Assembly (NCBI GenBank): GCA_030529845.1
Contig: JAUMWB010000002.1
Coordinates: forward strand, 331,170-395,169
From: Rothia sp. (in: high G+C Gram-positive bacteria)
GTDB lineage: Bacteria; Actinomycetota; Actinomycetes; Actinomycetales; Micrococcaceae
Reading direction: 5' to 3'
DNA: 64,000 bases
A program made the position numbers and the translations under genes. Under the pieces are notes generated by a model that saw only the letters and a list, made by a program, of their open reading frames with translations, was not told the origin of the DNA and did not search any database. Position 1 is the stretch's first letter; the number at the start of each line of letters is the position of its first letter. Below are positions 16,585 to 26,213 of this stretch, piece after piece.

Positions 16585-17199
16585 CTAGGGGCGGGGGCCC
16601 GCCCCAATCCCCCTAAAGGCCATATCCACCACGGTATCGGCCAGGGCCTCAACGTCGCCACCGCGGGCCGGGTCGTACCAGACCGCCAGGGAGTTAATCA
16701 TGCCGAAAATCAGGCGGGCCAGGGTGCGGGCGTCCGCGCTCTGTCGCACCTGCCCAGCCTCCTGGGCAGCATCCACCAGGGCCGCCAGGCGGCCGGTCAG
16801 GGCCCGGCGCTTATCGAGAGCGGCCTGCTGGGCCGGGGAGTTACCGCGCAACCGCAGCAGCAGGGTCACATAGGGCAGATGCTCAGCCAGCACAAAGACC
16901 GTCTGGCGCACCACAAATTCAAGCCGCTCGCGGGCGTCCGCCTCTAAGCTCTCTCCAGCCTCAAAAACCTCATCCAGGGCATCCAGGGCGCGGTCAAGGG
17001 CGATACTTAAAATCTCTTCTTTGCTGGCCACGTGGTGGTAGATAGCGCTCTTGGTCAAACCCAGGCGTTTGGCAAGCATGTCCATGCTGGTGGCGTCGTA
17101 GCCGTGCTCATTGAAGACCTCTACGGCCAGACGCAGTACCTCTTGGCGGTCATAGCCGGGGCGGCCGCGCTTGGCGGGCCGGGGCTGGCGAGTGCTCAC
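16585..17199 (-). CDS. paaR: TetR-family repressor, PaaR
   Basis: A 204-residue TetR regulator. A basic N-terminal arm (RPAKRGRPGYDRQ) leads into the helix-turn-helix (SMDMLAKRLGLTKSAIYHHV, about residues 38-57), followed by an all-helical ligand domain. The GTG start has AGAGGAAG upstream. In other bacteria, including actinobacteria, PaaR of the TetR family represses PAA genes and is released by phenylacetyl-CoA. Here it lies next to paaK and paaI, and five matching palindromes occur at PAA promoters in this window, which supports the same role. Its own promoter region (17200-17282) holds hairpins but no copy of the palindrome, so autoregulation is not evident. Confidence 0.88.
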   Translation of the reverse strand: MSTRQPRPAKRGRPGYDRQEVLRLAVEVFNEHGYDATSMDMLAKRLGLTKSAIYHHVASKEEILSIALDRALDALDEVFEAGESLEADARERLEFVVRQTVFVLAEHLPYVTLLLRLRGNSPAQQAALDKRRALTGRLAALVDAAQEAGQVRQSADARTLARLIFGMINSLAVWYDPARGGDVEALADTVVDMAFRGIGAGPRP

Positions 17200-17221
17200 G
17201 GCATCTTCCTCTCACACACAG

Positions 17222-17278
17222 GTAGGGAGCCCCCGCACGGGAGCTCCCTACATGCTAACAAACCTGCCTCAGGCGGGT
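17222..17278 (-). terminator. Hairpins between paaK and paaR
   Basis: GTAGGGAGC (17222-17230) pairs with GCTCCCTAC (17243-17251); a second hairpin (17262-17268 with 17272-17278) sits right after the paaK stop and is followed on the minus strand by GTTTGTT. Together they likely end the paaI-paaK transcript. Confidence 0.6.
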
Positions 17279-17282
17279 GGGT

Positions 17283-18656
17283 TTATTCGTTGCCCTTGGG
17301 CTTGTTGCGGTAGTCGTAGATACGGCGGATCTTGCCGACGGAGCGGGGCAGGACGTCCGGATCCAGCACCTCAATCCGGCAGGTAGAGCCGATCTTGGTC
17401 TTGATGTCGTGCAGCAGGCGCTTACCGGCTTCTTCGGCCGCTTCTAGGGTGAATTCTTCGCGACGTTCGATGCGCACGGTCATTTCGTCCATGCGGCCGG
17501 GGCGGGTCAGTTCCAGGGCGAAGTGGGGCGACAGCTCGGGCTGTTGCAGGGCCAGCTCTTCTACCTGGGAGGGGAAGAGGTTGACGCCGCGCAGGATAAT
17601 CATGTCGTCACTTCGGCCGGTGATGCGGCCCAGGCGGCGGTGACCAGGGCGGGCGGTACCGGGCAGCAGGCGGGTGAGGTCGTGGGTGCGGTAGCGGATA
17701 ATGGGCAGGGCCTCCTTGGTCAGGGAGGTGAAGACCAGCTCACCGGGACGGCCCAGGTCAAGCACGGTGTCATCGAAGGGGTCGATGATTTCGGGGCGGA
17801 AGTGGTCCTCCCAGATGTGGGAGCCGTCCTGGGATTCAAAGGATTCACCGGCCACACCGGGGCCCATAACCTCAGACAGGCCGTAAATATCGCAGGCCCT
17901 AAGGGTGCCGAAGGTGACCTCAATTTCGCGACGCATTTCTTCGGTCCAGGGCTCGGCCCCTAGCACAGCTGTTTTGAGGGAGGTTTCTTTGGGGTCGATG
18001 CCCAGCTTGCGGAAAGCGTCGGCAATGGTTAGCAGATAGGTGGGGGTGGAGAGAATCGCGTCGGGCTCAAAGTCGCGGATGAGCTGCACCTGTTTTTCGG
18101 TCTGGCCGCCAGACATGGGGATAACGGCCGCGCCCAGGCGTTCAGCACCGTAGTGGGCGCCCAGGCCACCGGTGAAGAGGCCGTAGCCATAGGCGTTATG
18201 CACCTTGTAGCCGGGCTTGATACCTGAGAAGCGGAAGCAGCGGGCAACCAGGGCGCTCCAGGTGGCGATATCGTTTTCGGTGTAGCCCACGACGGTAGGC
18301 TGGCCGGTGGTACCGGAGGACGCGTGGATGCGGCGGACGTCGCTCATGGGCACGGCAAAGGCCTTGAAGGGGTAGGCCTTCCGCAGGAATTCTTTGTCGG
18401 TGTAGGGAAAGAGCTTGAGGTCGTCGAGCTCCTTGAAGTCACCGGGGTGCACGCCGTGCTCATCGTAGAGTTCCTTGTAGGCGGGCACGTTTTCGTAGGC
18501 GTAGTGCAGGGTCCAGCGCAGGCGCTCGAACTGGAGGGCCTCAATCTGGTCGCGGCTCATCAGCTCCTCGGGGTCGGGAGCGCCGGGGTCAGTGGCTCGG
18601 GGGGCCGGGGTGTAGGGGTTTTCTACGCTGCAAGAGGGGGCCTTGTAGGTACTCAT
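17283..18656 (-). CDS. paaK: Phenylacetate-CoA ligase PaaK
   Basis: A 457-residue adenylate-forming enzyme that activates phenylacetate to phenylacetyl-CoA with ATP, the entry step of the pathway. Motifs in order are the P-loop ASSGTTGQPTV, YGLFTGGLGAHYGAE (substrate pocket), YGLSEVMGPG, the conserved YRTHDLTRLLPG, RSDDMIILRGVNLFPSQ, and the C-terminal catalytic Lys in RSVGKIRRI. Length is normal for PaaK. The start overlaps the end of paaI by 4 bp (ATGA), giving translational coupling. The transcript runs from the PaaR site at 19105. Confidence 0.95.
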   Translation of the reverse strand: MSTYKAPSCSVENPYTPAPRATDPGAPDPEELMSRDQIEALQFERLRWTLHYAYENVPAYKELYDEHGVHPGDFKELDDLKLFPYTDKEFLRKAYPFKAFAVPMSDVRRIHASSGTTGQPTVVGYTENDIATWSALVARCFRFSGIKPGYKVHNAYGYGLFTGGLGAHYGAERLGAAVIPMSGGQTEKQVQLIRDFEPDAILSTPTYLLTIADAFRKLGIDPKETSLKTAVLGAEPWTEEMRREIEVTFGTLRACDIYGLSEVMGPGVAGESFESQDGSHIWEDHFRPEIIDPFDDTVLDLGRPGELVFTSLTKEALPIIRYRTHDLTRLLPGTARPGHRRLGRITGRSDDMIILRGVNLFPSQVEELALQQPELSPHFALELTRPGRMDEMTVRIERREEFTLEAAEEAGKRLLHDIKTKIGSTCRIEVLDPDVLPRSVGKIRRIYDYRNKPKGNE

Positions 18657-19084
18657 GCCTGCTGTCCTTCCGTGGCTGTTGGGGGCTTGATGGAGCGGCC
18701 ACGACCGCGGAACTCGGCGATGAGTTTATCTCCGCAGGTGACGGTCACATCAACGATGCTGTTGCGCCCATACTGTGCTGTGAGGTTCGCTTCAGCCCGG
18801 AGGGTTTGCCCTTCGTAGGCTGAGGCGATGTAGTTAACGTCAACGCCTGCCCCCACAGTGATGCTCTGGGCATAAAGCTCAGGATCACTGTGGTTGCAGG
18901 CGAGGGCGAAGGCGGTGTCTGCAAAGGCGAAGGTCATACCACCATGGATGATGCCGAAGCCATTGACCATCTCATGCTTGATATCCATTTCAATGACGGC
19001 GTGGCCCAGCCGGGCGGTGAGCACGCGGATGCCCATCCAGTCGCTGGCGTGATCACGTTCAAGCATGGGGTGGGTTGCGCTCAC
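18653..19084 (-). CDS. paaI: Acyl-CoA thioesterase PaaI
   Basis: A 143-residue hotdog thioesterase. The signature GFGIIHGGMTFAFADTAFA has the HGG loop and the catalytic Asp on the central helix as in PaaI. PaaI hydrolyses ring-hydroxylated phenylacetyl-CoA and stalled intermediates, freeing CoA. The GTG start has GGAGG upstream. It is the first gene of the paaI-paaK unit, 21 bp from the PaaR operator. The window also has a second, more distant hotdog protein at 11.8 kb. Confidence 0.93.
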   Translation of the reverse strand: MSATHPMLERDHASDWMGIRVLTARLGHAVIEMDIKHEMVNGFGIIHGGMTFAFADTAFALACNHSDPELYAQSITVGAGVDVNYIASAYEGQTLRAEANLTAQYGRNSIVDVTVTCGDKLIAEFRGRGRSIKPPTATEGQQA

Positions 19085-19104
19085 TCTGCCTCCAAAGTAT
19101 TTAG

Positions 19105-19118
19105 TGACCGCTTGGTCA
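19105..19118. promoter_or_regulatory. PaaR operator of paaIK
   Basis: TGACCGCTTGGTCA, flanked by further symmetrical bases (AG...GT), is the most regular copy of the five palindromes. It lies 21 bp before the paaI GTG. Confidence 0.7.
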
Positions 19119-19168
19119 GTTATTCACTCACCCCAACTGTGTCACATTTTGGTGAGACACGCAACACT

Positions 19169-19948
19169 TTAGCGGTGCTTAAAATCTGCCTCCCGCTTCT
19201 CCACAAAGGCAGCCATGCCTTCTTTCTGATCCTCGGTTGCAAAAAGAGCGTGGAAGGTGCGGCGCTCAAACTGGATACCCTGGGCCAGGGTGGTCTCAAA
19301 AGCGGCGTTGACCGCTTCCTTACAGACCTGGGCCACGAACTTTGACTTAGAAGCGATAGTTTCTGCCATCTCAAGGGCAGTGGGAAGGACGTCCGCGTCC
19401 TGCTCCACCAGGCGGGATACCAGCCCCGCCCGCTCGGCCTCGTCCGCCCCCATAAAGCGCCCCGTTAGGCAGAGATCCATGGCCTTGGCCTTGCCGACAG
19501 CGCGGGTCAGGCGCTGGGAGCCACCCATACCGGGAATGACCCCCAGGTTGATTTCGGGCTGGCCAAACTTGGTGGAAGGCCCAGCCACCAGCATGTCAGC
19601 CATCATGGCCAACTCGCAGCCACCACCCAGGGCATAGCCGTTCACGGCAGCCACGATAGGGGTACGCAGGCGGGTGAGGTTATCCCAGTAGGCAAACCAG
19701 TCAGCTGCGTACATGCTGGCGTAGGTCTGGGACGACATTTCCTTAATGTCTGCCCCGGCGGCAAAAGCCTTTTCGCTACCGGTTAGGACGATGGCCCCCA
19801 CCTCGGGTGAGCGGTCAAAGTCGGTTGCGGCGGCAACAACCTCGCGCATGGTGGCATCGTTGAGGGCATTCAGAGCCTTGGGGCGATTGAGGGTAATCAG
19901 TCCAACCCGTCCGCGGGTTTCAACCAGAATATTCTCGTAAGTGGTCAC
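19169..19948 (-). CDS. Enoyl-CoA hydratase/isomerase
   Basis: A 259-residue crotonase-family protein with oxyanion-hole segments FAAGADI and [10 protein letters not shown], and the first catalytic Glu in [16 protein letters not shown]. At the second catalytic position the sequence reads [11 protein letters not shown], so Asp replaces the usual Glu; several bona fide family members have this too. The GTG at 19948 has AAGGAGG six bases upstream, which rules out the longer in-frame start. It is last in a unit with mmsB, an HSD10-like SDR and an acyl-CoA dehydrogenase, so hydration of methacrylyl-CoA or tiglyl-CoA is likely. Confidence 0.85.
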   Translation of the reverse strand: MTTYENILVETRGRVGLITLNRPKALNALNDATMREVVAAATDFDRSPEVGAIVLTGSEKAFAAGADIKEMSSQTYASMYAADWFAYWDNLTRLRTPIVAAVNGYALGGGCELAMMADMLVAGPSTKFGQPEINLGVIPGMGGSQRLTRAVGKAKAMDLCLTGRFMGADEAERAGLVSRLVEQDADVLPTALEMAETIASKSKFVAQVCKEAVNAAFETTLAQGIQFERRTFHALFATEDQKEGMAAFVEKREADFKHR

Positions 19949-19973
19949 GGTGTTCCTCCTTGCTGTGGGCGGG

Positions 19974-20903
19974 CTAGATGCCTGAGACGGGCGAGCCGTC
20001 GGCCTCACGAATAGCGTTGATGACGTCTGAGAAGTCCTTGGCGCCGCGCCCTTCTTCTACCAGGTGAGTATAGATATCTGCGGCGTGCTTGCCGAGTTCA
20101 CCATTGACCCCTGCGGTGTCGAGAGCGGCGACAGCTAGCCCCATGTCTTTGCTCATCAGAGCGGTGGCAAAGCCCGGTTCGTAGTCCCGGTTGGCGGGCG
20201 ACCCGGGCACGGGGCCGGGTACCGGGCAGTTGACGTTGACCGCCCAACAGTAGCCGGACGAGGTTGAGATAACGTCATAGAGCACCTGGGCGTCCAACCC
20301 CAGACGCTCACCCAACACAAAGGCTTCTGAAGCGCCCACCATGGTGATGCCCAGCAGCATGTTGTTACAGATTTTGGCGGCCTGGCCGGTGCTGTTGGTG
20401 CCGCAGTGCACCACCTTCTTACCCATCACCTCAAGCAGGGGGCGAACCTGGTCTACATCCGCCTCAGCGCCGCCCACCATGAAGGTGAGGGTGCCCTGCT
20501 CGGCCCCCACCATACCGCCGGACACCGGAGCATCCACGGCCCGCATACCGGCTTGCACAGCCAGGTCGGCTGCCTGGCGGGCATGCTCCACCTCGATGGT
20601 GGAGCAGTCTACGAAGAGGGTGCCGGGTTGAGCGGCAGCCAGCAGGCCCCCCTCGCCCTCGCGTCCGCCGTAGGCTCCCAGAACGTGCTGGCCGGCAGGC
20701 AGCATGGTGATGACGATGCTGGCCTGGGCTACAGTGTCTTCGCCACTGGCGGCCACGTGGATTCCGCGGTTGCGGGCGGCATCGAGCGCGGCGGGCACCA
20801 GGTCAAAGCCGTGCACGGTGTAGCCTGCTGCGACCAGGTTGGCTGCCATGTAGCCGCCCATGTGCCCCAGGCCGATAAAAGCGATGGTGGGTGTGGTGGT
20901 CAT
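19974..20903 (-). CDS. mmsB: 3-hydroxyisobutyrate dehydrogenase MmsB
   Basis: A 309-residue beta-hydroxyacid dehydrogenase that oxidises 3-hydroxyisobutyrate to methylmalonate semialdehyde in valine breakdown. The N-terminal NAD site is [15 protein letters not shown], the substrate loop is [19 protein letters not shown], and the catalytic Lys lies in [12 protein letters not shown]. Start is ATG 20903 behind AGAAGAAG. A longer in-frame ORF extends upstream but is the reverse strand of the SDR gene and lacks family homology. The partner MmsA is encoded at 26.2 kb. Confidence 0.92.
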   Translation of the reverse strand: MTTTPTIAFIGLGHMGGYMAANLVAAGYTVHGFDLVPAALDAARNRGIHVAASGEDTVAQASIVITMLPAGQHVLGAYGGREGEGGLLAAAQPGTLFVDCSTIEVEHARQAADLAVQAGMRAVDAPVSGGMVGAEQGTLTFMVGGAEADVDQVRPLLEVMGKKVVHCGTNSTGQAAKICNNMLLGITMVGASEAFVLGERLGLDAQVLYDVISTSSGYCWAVNVNCPVPGPVPGSPANRDYEPGFATALMSKDMGLAVAALDTAGVNGELGKHAADIYTHLVEEGRGAKDFSDVINAIREADGSPVSGI

Positions 20904-20955
20904 CTTCTTCTCCCTTACAAGGTGGCTGGTAGGTCTAGTGAAGCTAAGGCGCAAT

Positions 20956-21717
20956 CTAACGGGGGGCCATGCGTAGGGCACCGTCCATGCGGATAGTTTC
21001 GCCGTTGATGTAGTCGTGCTCGGCGATGAAGACCGCCAGGTCGGCGTATTCGGCAGGAGCTGCAAGGCGCTGCGGGAAAGGCACGTTTTTAGCCAGCTCT
21101 TCACGGAACTCTTCGGTGATACCGGCCATGAGCGGGGTATCAACAATGCCCGGGGCAATGGTGTTCACGCGGATTCCTGAGCTGGCCAGATCGCGGGCGG
21201 CAGGCAGAGTGAGAGCAACGACCCCACCCTTAGAGGCCGCGTAGGCTATCTGACCAATCTGCCCCTCATAAGCAGCAATAGAGGCGGTGTTGATAATGAC
21301 GCCTCGCCCGGCAGTACCCTCCACCGGCTTCTGGGTGGCCATTAGGGCAGCCCCGGCGGTGAGTACGTTGAAAGTGCCATTGAGATTGATAGTGACAGTT
21401 TTTGCGAAGAGGGCAGGATCGTGCGGGCCCTTTTTAGAGAGGACGCGAGCCCCCGGGGCGATACCGGCACAGTTGACTACGGTGCGCAGGGGGCGCTCGT
21501 CCTGCCCCACCTGCTCGAAGGCAGCTTCAACGGCAGCATAGTCGGTGACGTCGCCGGGTAGGAAGGTGACACCTTCGACGTTTCCAGCCTTCTCGATACC
21601 GGTAGGTAGGTCAAGCCCGTAGACGTGCACGCCGCGGGCAACCAGAGCGTGTGCGGTTGCCGCACCGATTCCCGAGGCTGCACCCGTAACCAGGGCTGTT
21701 GTGTTGGTGAGATCCAT
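20956..21717 (-). CDS. SDR dehydrogenase, HSD10-like (2-methyl-3-hydroxyacyl-CoA type)
   Basis: A 253-residue short-chain dehydrogenase. It has the cofactor motif TGAASGIG, the NCAG segment, catalytic Ser in INTASIAAYEG, and YAASK with the Tyr/Lys pair, then IAPGIVDTPLM. The overall pattern (GRGVIINTAS...GQIGQIAYAASKGG...TLPAARDLA) is that of type 10 17-beta-HSD/2-methyl-3-hydroxybutyryl-CoA dehydrogenase, which acts in isoleucine and fatty-acid oxidation. It lies between acyl-CoA dehydrogenase and mmsB genes with short gaps, fitting a branched-chain role. Confidence 0.85.
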   Translation of the reverse strand: MDLTNTTALVTGAASGIGAATAHALVARGVHVYGLDLPTGIEKAGNVEGVTFLPGDVTDYAAVEAAFEQVGQDERPLRTVVNCAGIAPGARVLSKKGPHDPALFAKTVTINLNGTFNVLTAGAALMATQKPVEGTAGRGVIINTASIAAYEGQIGQIAYAASKGGVVALTLPAARDLASSGIRVNTIAPGIVDTPLMAGITEEFREELAKNVPFPQRLAAPAEYADLAVFIAEHDYINGETIRMDGALRMAPR

Positions 21718-21746
21718 GGTGTTCTCTTTCAGGTGGATTTTTGGGG

Positions 21747-22952
21747 TTAGACGAAGGCTGAGTAGCCGGTCAGGACCCGGCCCACAATGAGGGAGTTGAT
21801 TTCGTAGGTGCCCTCGTAGGTGTAGAGGATTTCGGCGTCCCCGAAGAATTTGGCCATTTCGTAGTCGGTAGTCATGCCATTACCGCCCTGGATTTCCCGG
21901 CCCAGCCAGGCGCTCTGCCGGGCCAGCTTGGTGGTGGTGGCCTTGGCCATGGCGGCGTGCACCATATCCAGGGTGCCGTTTTCTTGCATGCGGGCGCAGT
22001 TCATCATGAGGCCCAGGGCAGCCTGGGTGTTGCTCATAATTTCTGCGATGTTCTTCTGAATGAGCTGGAACTTAGCCAGGGGCTTGCCGAACTGCTGGCG
22101 GGTGATGGCGTAGTCGCGGGCAATATCGAAGATACCAAGCTGAATCCCGTAGCCCTGCCAGCCTACCCAGGCGCGGGAGTTGCGCAGCATCTCGTTGGCA
22201 GCGTCGAAAGTAACGGCCCCGGGCAGGTGAGCACTGGCGGGCACCTTCACATCGGTGAGGGTGATGTGGGCGTTCTGCATGACGCGCAGGCCAATCTTGT
22301 TGCGGATTTTTTCAGCCTCGTAGCCGGGGGCGTCGGTGGGAACGATGAAGGCCTTAATCTGTTGGTCGGCGGTATCCCTGGCCCAGACCAGGGCAAAGTC
22401 GGCGATAGTGCCCATGCCAATCCAGCGTTTTTCACCGTTGATGACCCAGTGTTCGCCGTCGAAGGTGGCGCTGGTTTCCAGTCCACCGGCGATATCGGAG
22501 CCGTGGTCGGGTTCGGTCAGGGCAAAGGCACCGGTGAGTTCAAAGCTTTCGAGCTTCGAGAGCATCTCGGCTTTCTGCACATCAGAGCCAAGAATGTTAA
22601 TCATGCCGAGCACCAGCTCGTTGTGAATACCGACCAGGGCTGAGAGTGAGACGTCCACCCGGGTAACTTCCGCGTAGACCAGGCCGCGGAAGAGCCAGGA
22701 GGTGCCGCTGGTTTCGAGACGAGCCAGCCCCACCTCGGCCATGCCTTCGAGCAGGTGCAGGGGGAATTCTTCGGTGTTCCAGTAGTCAACGATTTGGGGG
22801 CGCACTTCTTCTTGCAGATAGGTGCGGATGCGCAAGAACCACTCTTTTTCGTGGTCGGGGAGCAGGTTGAGGACGCCGAAGGGGTCGATGTCGGGGAAGG
22901 GCAGGGGCTTTTCGGGTGGGTTTTTGACCATTCCGCGGATGTGGGTGTTCAT
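21747..22952 (-). CDS. Acyl-CoA dehydrogenase, glutaryl-CoA-dehydrogenase-like
   Basis: A 401-residue FAD-dependent acyl-CoA dehydrogenase. It shows ALTEPDHGSD and the FAD-binding WIGMGTIADFALVWAR, QQFGKPLAKFQLIQ, and the C-terminal catalytic Glu region TYEGTYEINSLIVGR. This Glu position and the GIGMGT/ GNGM pattern are those of the glutaryl-CoA dehydrogenase subgroup, but the gene heads a valine/isoleucine-type cluster, so isobutyryl-CoA or 2-methylbutyryl-CoA may be the substrate. ATG with an AGGAG site eight bases upstream. Divergent from an acyl-CoA ligase gene across 289 bp. Confidence 0.87.
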   Translation of the reverse strand: MNTHIRGMVKNPPEKPLPFPDIDPFGVLNLLPDHEKEWFLRIRTYLQEEVRPQIVDYWNTEEFPLHLLEGMAEVGLARLETSGTSWLFRGLVYAEVTRVDVSLSALVGIHNELVLGMINILGSDVQKAEMLSKLESFELTGAFALTEPDHGSDIAGGLETSATFDGEHWVINGEKRWIGMGTIADFALVWARDTADQQIKAFIVPTDAPGYEAEKIRNKIGLRVMQNAHITLTDVKVPASAHLPGAVTFDAANEMLRNSRAWVGWQGYGIQLGIFDIARDYAITRQQFGKPLAKFQLIQKNIAEIMSNTQAALGLMMNCARMQENGTLDMVHAAMAKATTTKLARQSAWLGREIQGGNGMTTDYEMAKFFGDAEILYTYEGTYEINSLIVGRVLTGYSAFV

Positions 22953-23143
22953 AGGGTAGCTCTCCTGTGCAACGTCGTCGTGTGCAACTCACGCAGACGG
23001 GGTTCGCCCGCACTCTTAGTGTGAGTCAAGACATATTTAGCTCTGAATGTACCTCTTTCGTGAGCCTATCGGTAGCCTTTGGGGGAATTAATCGGTTCGT
23101 TACGCGCAGACAGGTTTGCATTCGTTGATTTTCCCACAGGGTC

Positions 23144-23173
23144 TTGGCAGGGACGCCACCCCTCCCCTATAGT
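23144..23173 (+). promoter_or_regulatory. Candidate sigma-70-type promoter of the acyl-CoA ligase
   Basis: TTGGCA (23144-23149), an 18-bp spacer and TATAGT (23168-23173) lie 69 bp before the ligase ATG. The rest of the 22953-23241 gap holds no gene and no PaaR palindrome. Confidence 0.6.
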
Positions 23174-23241
23174 GACTCACAGCACCCTATCGTGACCCAT
23201 GCCACTATTTCTGTGTGGTTTATTGTCGAAAGAGGTTCCCC

Positions 23242-25011
23242 ATGAGCGTTACTGAAAAGTTCCGCACCATTCGAGACCAGCTCGTTGCCCTGCGTGAAGA
23301 TTACACCGCAGCGCGCGAGCAGTTTACCTGGCCCCAGTTTGAGCATTTCAATTTCGCCCTCGATTGGTTCGACCAGGTAGCTGCCACCGAGGACCGCAAG
23401 GACGCCCCCGCCCTGATTATCGCGGAACAAGACGGTTCCAGCGTGAGCGTGACCTACTCAGAGATGTCGAAGCGATCCTCACAGGTGGCTAACTGGCTGC
23501 GCTCTGTAGGTGTAAAGCGCGGTGACCGGGTAATTCTCATGCTGGGCAACCAGGTAGAGCTCTGGGAGCTCATGCTGGCCGGTATCAAGCTGGGCATTAT
23601 TCTCATGCCCTCCACCGAGATGCTTGAACCCGTTGATCTCGATGAACGCATTAGCCGTGGCACGGTTGAGTGGGTGATTACCAACAGCAAGAACGTGCCC
23701 AAGTTCGAGCGGGTTGAAGGTAACTTCACTGTCATTGAAACAGACGGCAAGACCGAGGGGGCCCTGACCAAGCACCCCCACCTGAATTACCTGGACGCGG
23801 CGTCCGCTCCCACCGATTTCACCCCGGACGCCCCCACCCGGGGCGATGAGCCCCTGCTCTGGTACTTCACCTCGGGCACCACCTCGCGGGCCAAGATGGT
23901 GGAGCACACCCACACCTCTTACCCCGTAGGCCACCTTTCCACTATGTACTGGATTGGCATGGGCCCCGGTGATGTTCACCTGAACGTAGCTTCCCCCGGC
24001 TGGGCCAAGCATGCCTGGTCCAACATTTTTACCCCCTGGATTGCCGAGGCAACCGTCTTTATCTACAACTACTCCCGTTTTGACGCTGCAGCCCTCATGC
24101 AGAATATGGAAAAGTTCGGGGTTACCAGCTTCTGCGCACCGCCCACCGTCTGGCGCATGCTGATTCAGGCTGACCTGAGCCAGCTGGCAACCCCGCCGAC
24201 CAAGGTCGTTGCCGCGGGTGAGCCGCTGAACCCCGAGGTAATCTCCAAGGTGAAAACCGCCTGGGGCGTGGATATTCGCGACGGCTTTGGGCAGACCGAG
24301 TCCACCGTGCAAATTGCTAACACCCCCGGCCAGCCCATCAAAATTGGTGCCATGGGCAAACCCCTACCCGGCTACGATATTGTGCTGATTGACCCAGCTA
24401 CCGGTGAGATTTCTGAAACCGAGGGTGAGATTTGTATTCGCCTGGGCGATGCCCGCCCGCTGGGCCTCATGACCCAGTACAAGGGGGACCCCGAAAAGAC
24501 CGAGGACACCATGCGCGGGGGCTTCTACCACACCGGCGATATTGCCGAGCGGGATGAGAACGGGGCGCTCACCTATGTGGGCCGCGCCGACGACGTCTTC
24601 AAGGCCTCTGACTATAAGCTCTCCCCCTTTGAGCTGGAGTCCGTGGTGATTGAGCACCCGGCGGTAGCTGAGGCTGCGGTGGTGCCGTCACCCGACGAGA
24701 TTCGCCTGGCGGTGCCCAAGGCCTACATTGTGCTGGCCGCTGGGCATGAACCGACAGCAGAAACCGCCAAGGATATTCTCAAGTACGCCCGCGACCATCT
24801 GGCCGCCTACAAACGGGTGCGCCGCATTGAGTTCTACGAGCTACCCAAGACCATTTCGGGCAAGATTCGCCGTGTGGAGCTGCGTGCCCGTGAAAACGAC
24901 TTCCACGGCCGTCATGGTGAAAAGACCGCTGCGGCCCTGGCCGCTCGCACCACCACCGAGGGCTACGGCCACGAGTTCGCCGACACGGACTTCCCGGACC
25001 TCAAGGGCTAG
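23242..25011 (+). CDS. AMP-dependent acyl-CoA ligase (medium-chain/acyl-CoA synthetase type)
   Basis: A 589-residue adenylate-forming ligase. It has the P-loop YFTSGTTSRAKMVEHTH, the adenine segment GFGQTEST, YHTGDIAERDENG, GRADDVFKASDYKLSPFE, and the catalytic Lys in KTISGKIRRVELR. The order and spacing fit the acetyl/medium-chain acyl-CoA synthetase (ACSM) group. ATG 23242 has AGAGG six bases upstream; the nine-codon longer reading lacks a site. Its divergent placement with the acyl-CoA dehydrogenase suggests that it activates branched or short fatty acids for the same pathway. The acid used is unknown. Confidence 0.87.
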   Translation: MSVTEKFRTIRDQLVALREDYTAAREQFTWPQFEHFNFALDWFDQVAATEDRKDAPALIIAEQDGSSVSVTYSEMSKRSSQVANWLRSVGVKRGDRVILMLGNQVELWELMLAGIKLGIILMPSTEMLEPVDLDERISRGTVEWVITNSKNVPKFERVEGNFTVIETDGKTEGALTKHPHLNYLDAASAPTDFTPDAPTRGDEPLLWYFTSGTTSRAKMVEHTHTSYPVGHLSTMYWIGMGPGDVHLNVASPGWAKHAWSNIFTPWIAEATVFIYNYSRFDAAALMQNMEKFGVTSFCAPPTVWRMLIQADLSQLATPPTKVVAAGEPLNPEVISKVKTAWGVDIRDGFGQTESTVQIANTPGQPIKIGAMGKPLPGYDIVLIDPATGEISETEGEICIRLGDARPLGLMTQYKGDPEKTEDTMRGGFYHTGDIAERDENGALTYVGRADDVFKASDYKLSPFELESVVIEHPAVAEAAVVPSPDEIRLAVPKAYIVLAAGHEPTAETAKDILKYARDHLAAYKRVRRIEFYELPKTISGKIRRVELRARENDFHGRHGEKTAAALAARTTTEGYGHEFADTDFPDLKG

Positions 25012-25029
25012 GCAAATCTTTCTCTACAA

Positions 25030-25096
25030 CGAATGTGACTCATATTCCCGAGAGGGCGTTAAAACAACACCCTTTCGGGAATATGAATCACATTCG
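25030..25096. terminator. Large bidirectional hairpin
   Basis: Arms of about 31 nt (25030-25060 and 25066-25096) pair with a few mismatches between the convergent ligase and 3-hydroxyisobutyryl-CoA hydrolase genes. Confidence 0.8.
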
Positions 25097-25115
25097 TGGT
25101 GGGGTGACTGCGTCT

Positions 25116-26201
25116 TTAGGCTAGCCCCAGCTCCCCCGCCTCCTTGGGGGTGAAGAAGGCCAGGACGTCCTCGCGCGAGACCTCAGCCAGGCTGGCAGGG
25201 GACCACTGCGGGTTGCGATCCTTATCCACCACCTGGGCCCGGATGCCCTCCCGCATATCGTGATGAGCCAGGGCGTTACAGGAAGTCACAAAGTCCTGAT
25301 TCAGGGTCTCGGCCAGGGTCTGCTCACCGGCCCGGCGCACAGCTTCCAGAGCCACCTTCATGCCGGTTGGCCCGTTCTTCTGCAGAGCCGCCAGAACCGT
25401 ACCAGCGAACTTGGCGCTGTCCGCCCCCGAGTCAGCTACCGCCTGAACCCTCTCCAGAATCTCCTCTACGGAATCGGCGGCAAAGGCGTCCTCAATCCAG
25501 TGGGCATTCTCCACCAGCTGGGAGGAAGGTGCCTCAGCCGCAAAGCCCTCGATAACGCGGGTGACGGCGTCCGCCCCCTCGACACTCTCAAGGGCGGCAA
25601 CTAAATCATCGAGCTTCTCAAACGGCACAAAATAGTCGGCCATGCCGACGGCGAGCGCGTCCGCCCCGGTCACGTGCAGGCCAGTGACAGCCATGAGGGT
25701 GCCCAAGTTCTGCGGGGCGCGGGCCAGGATGTTGAGGCCGCCCACGTCGGGGCAGAAGCCGATGACGGTTTCGGGCATACCGGTGCGGGTGCGTTCGGTG
25801 ACGATGCGGTGGGAGCTATGGGCTGAAACGCCCACGCCGCCACCCAGCACCAGGCCGTCCATGAGGGAGATGAAGGGCTTGGGGTAGCGGGCGATGCGCA
25901 GGTCGAGCGTGTACTCCACACGGAAGAAGTCCACGCCCTGATCCGGGTTCTCGCCGGTGGCCTTGTAGAGGGCTACCACGTCGCCGCCTGCACAGAGGCC
26001 CCGCTCGCCGGCTCCGCGCAGGAGGACGGCGGTGATGCCGGAATCCTGCTCGAAGTCGTCGAGGGCCGCGTTAATGAGCTGCATCATCTCGGCGTTGAGA
26101 GCGTTGACCGCGCGGGGGCGGTTGAGGGTGACAACCCCCAGGCTGCCGCGCTTTTCTGCCAGGACGCTCTCGGTCGGCTGGGCGCCGGGTGTATCGGTCA
26201 C
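25116..26201 (-). CDS. 3-hydroxyisobutyryl-CoA hydrolase
   Basis: A 361-residue crotonase-superfamily protein, longer than hydratases and of the length of HIBCH. It has the LCAGGDVVALY and DGLVLGGGVGVSAH oxyanion segments and the hydrolase signature MPETVIGFCPDVGG carrying the Glu and Asp that replace the hydratase pair. It releases CoA from 3-hydroxyisobutyryl-CoA in valine degradation, giving the substrate of MmsB. GTG start with AAAGGAGG upstream; 12 bp after mmsA, so one transcript with it. Confidence 0.9.
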   Translation of the reverse strand: MTDTPGAQPTESVLAEKRGSLGVVTLNRPRAVNALNAEMMQLINAALDDFEQDSGITAVLLRGAGERGLCAGGDVVALYKATGENPDQGVDFFRVEYTLDLRIARYPKPFISLMDGLVLGGGVGVSAHSSHRIVTERTRTGMPETVIGFCPDVGGLNILARAPQNLGTLMAVTGLHVTGADALAVGMADYFVPFEKLDDLVAALESVEGADAVTRVIEGFAAEAPSSQLVENAHWIEDAFAADSVEEILERVQAVADSGADSAKFAGTVLAALQKNGPTGMKVALEAVRRAGEQTLAETLNQDFVTSCNALAHHDMREGIRAQVVDKDRNPQWSPASLAEVSREDVLAFFTPKEAGELGLA

Positions 26202-26213
26202 GGTGGGCCTCCT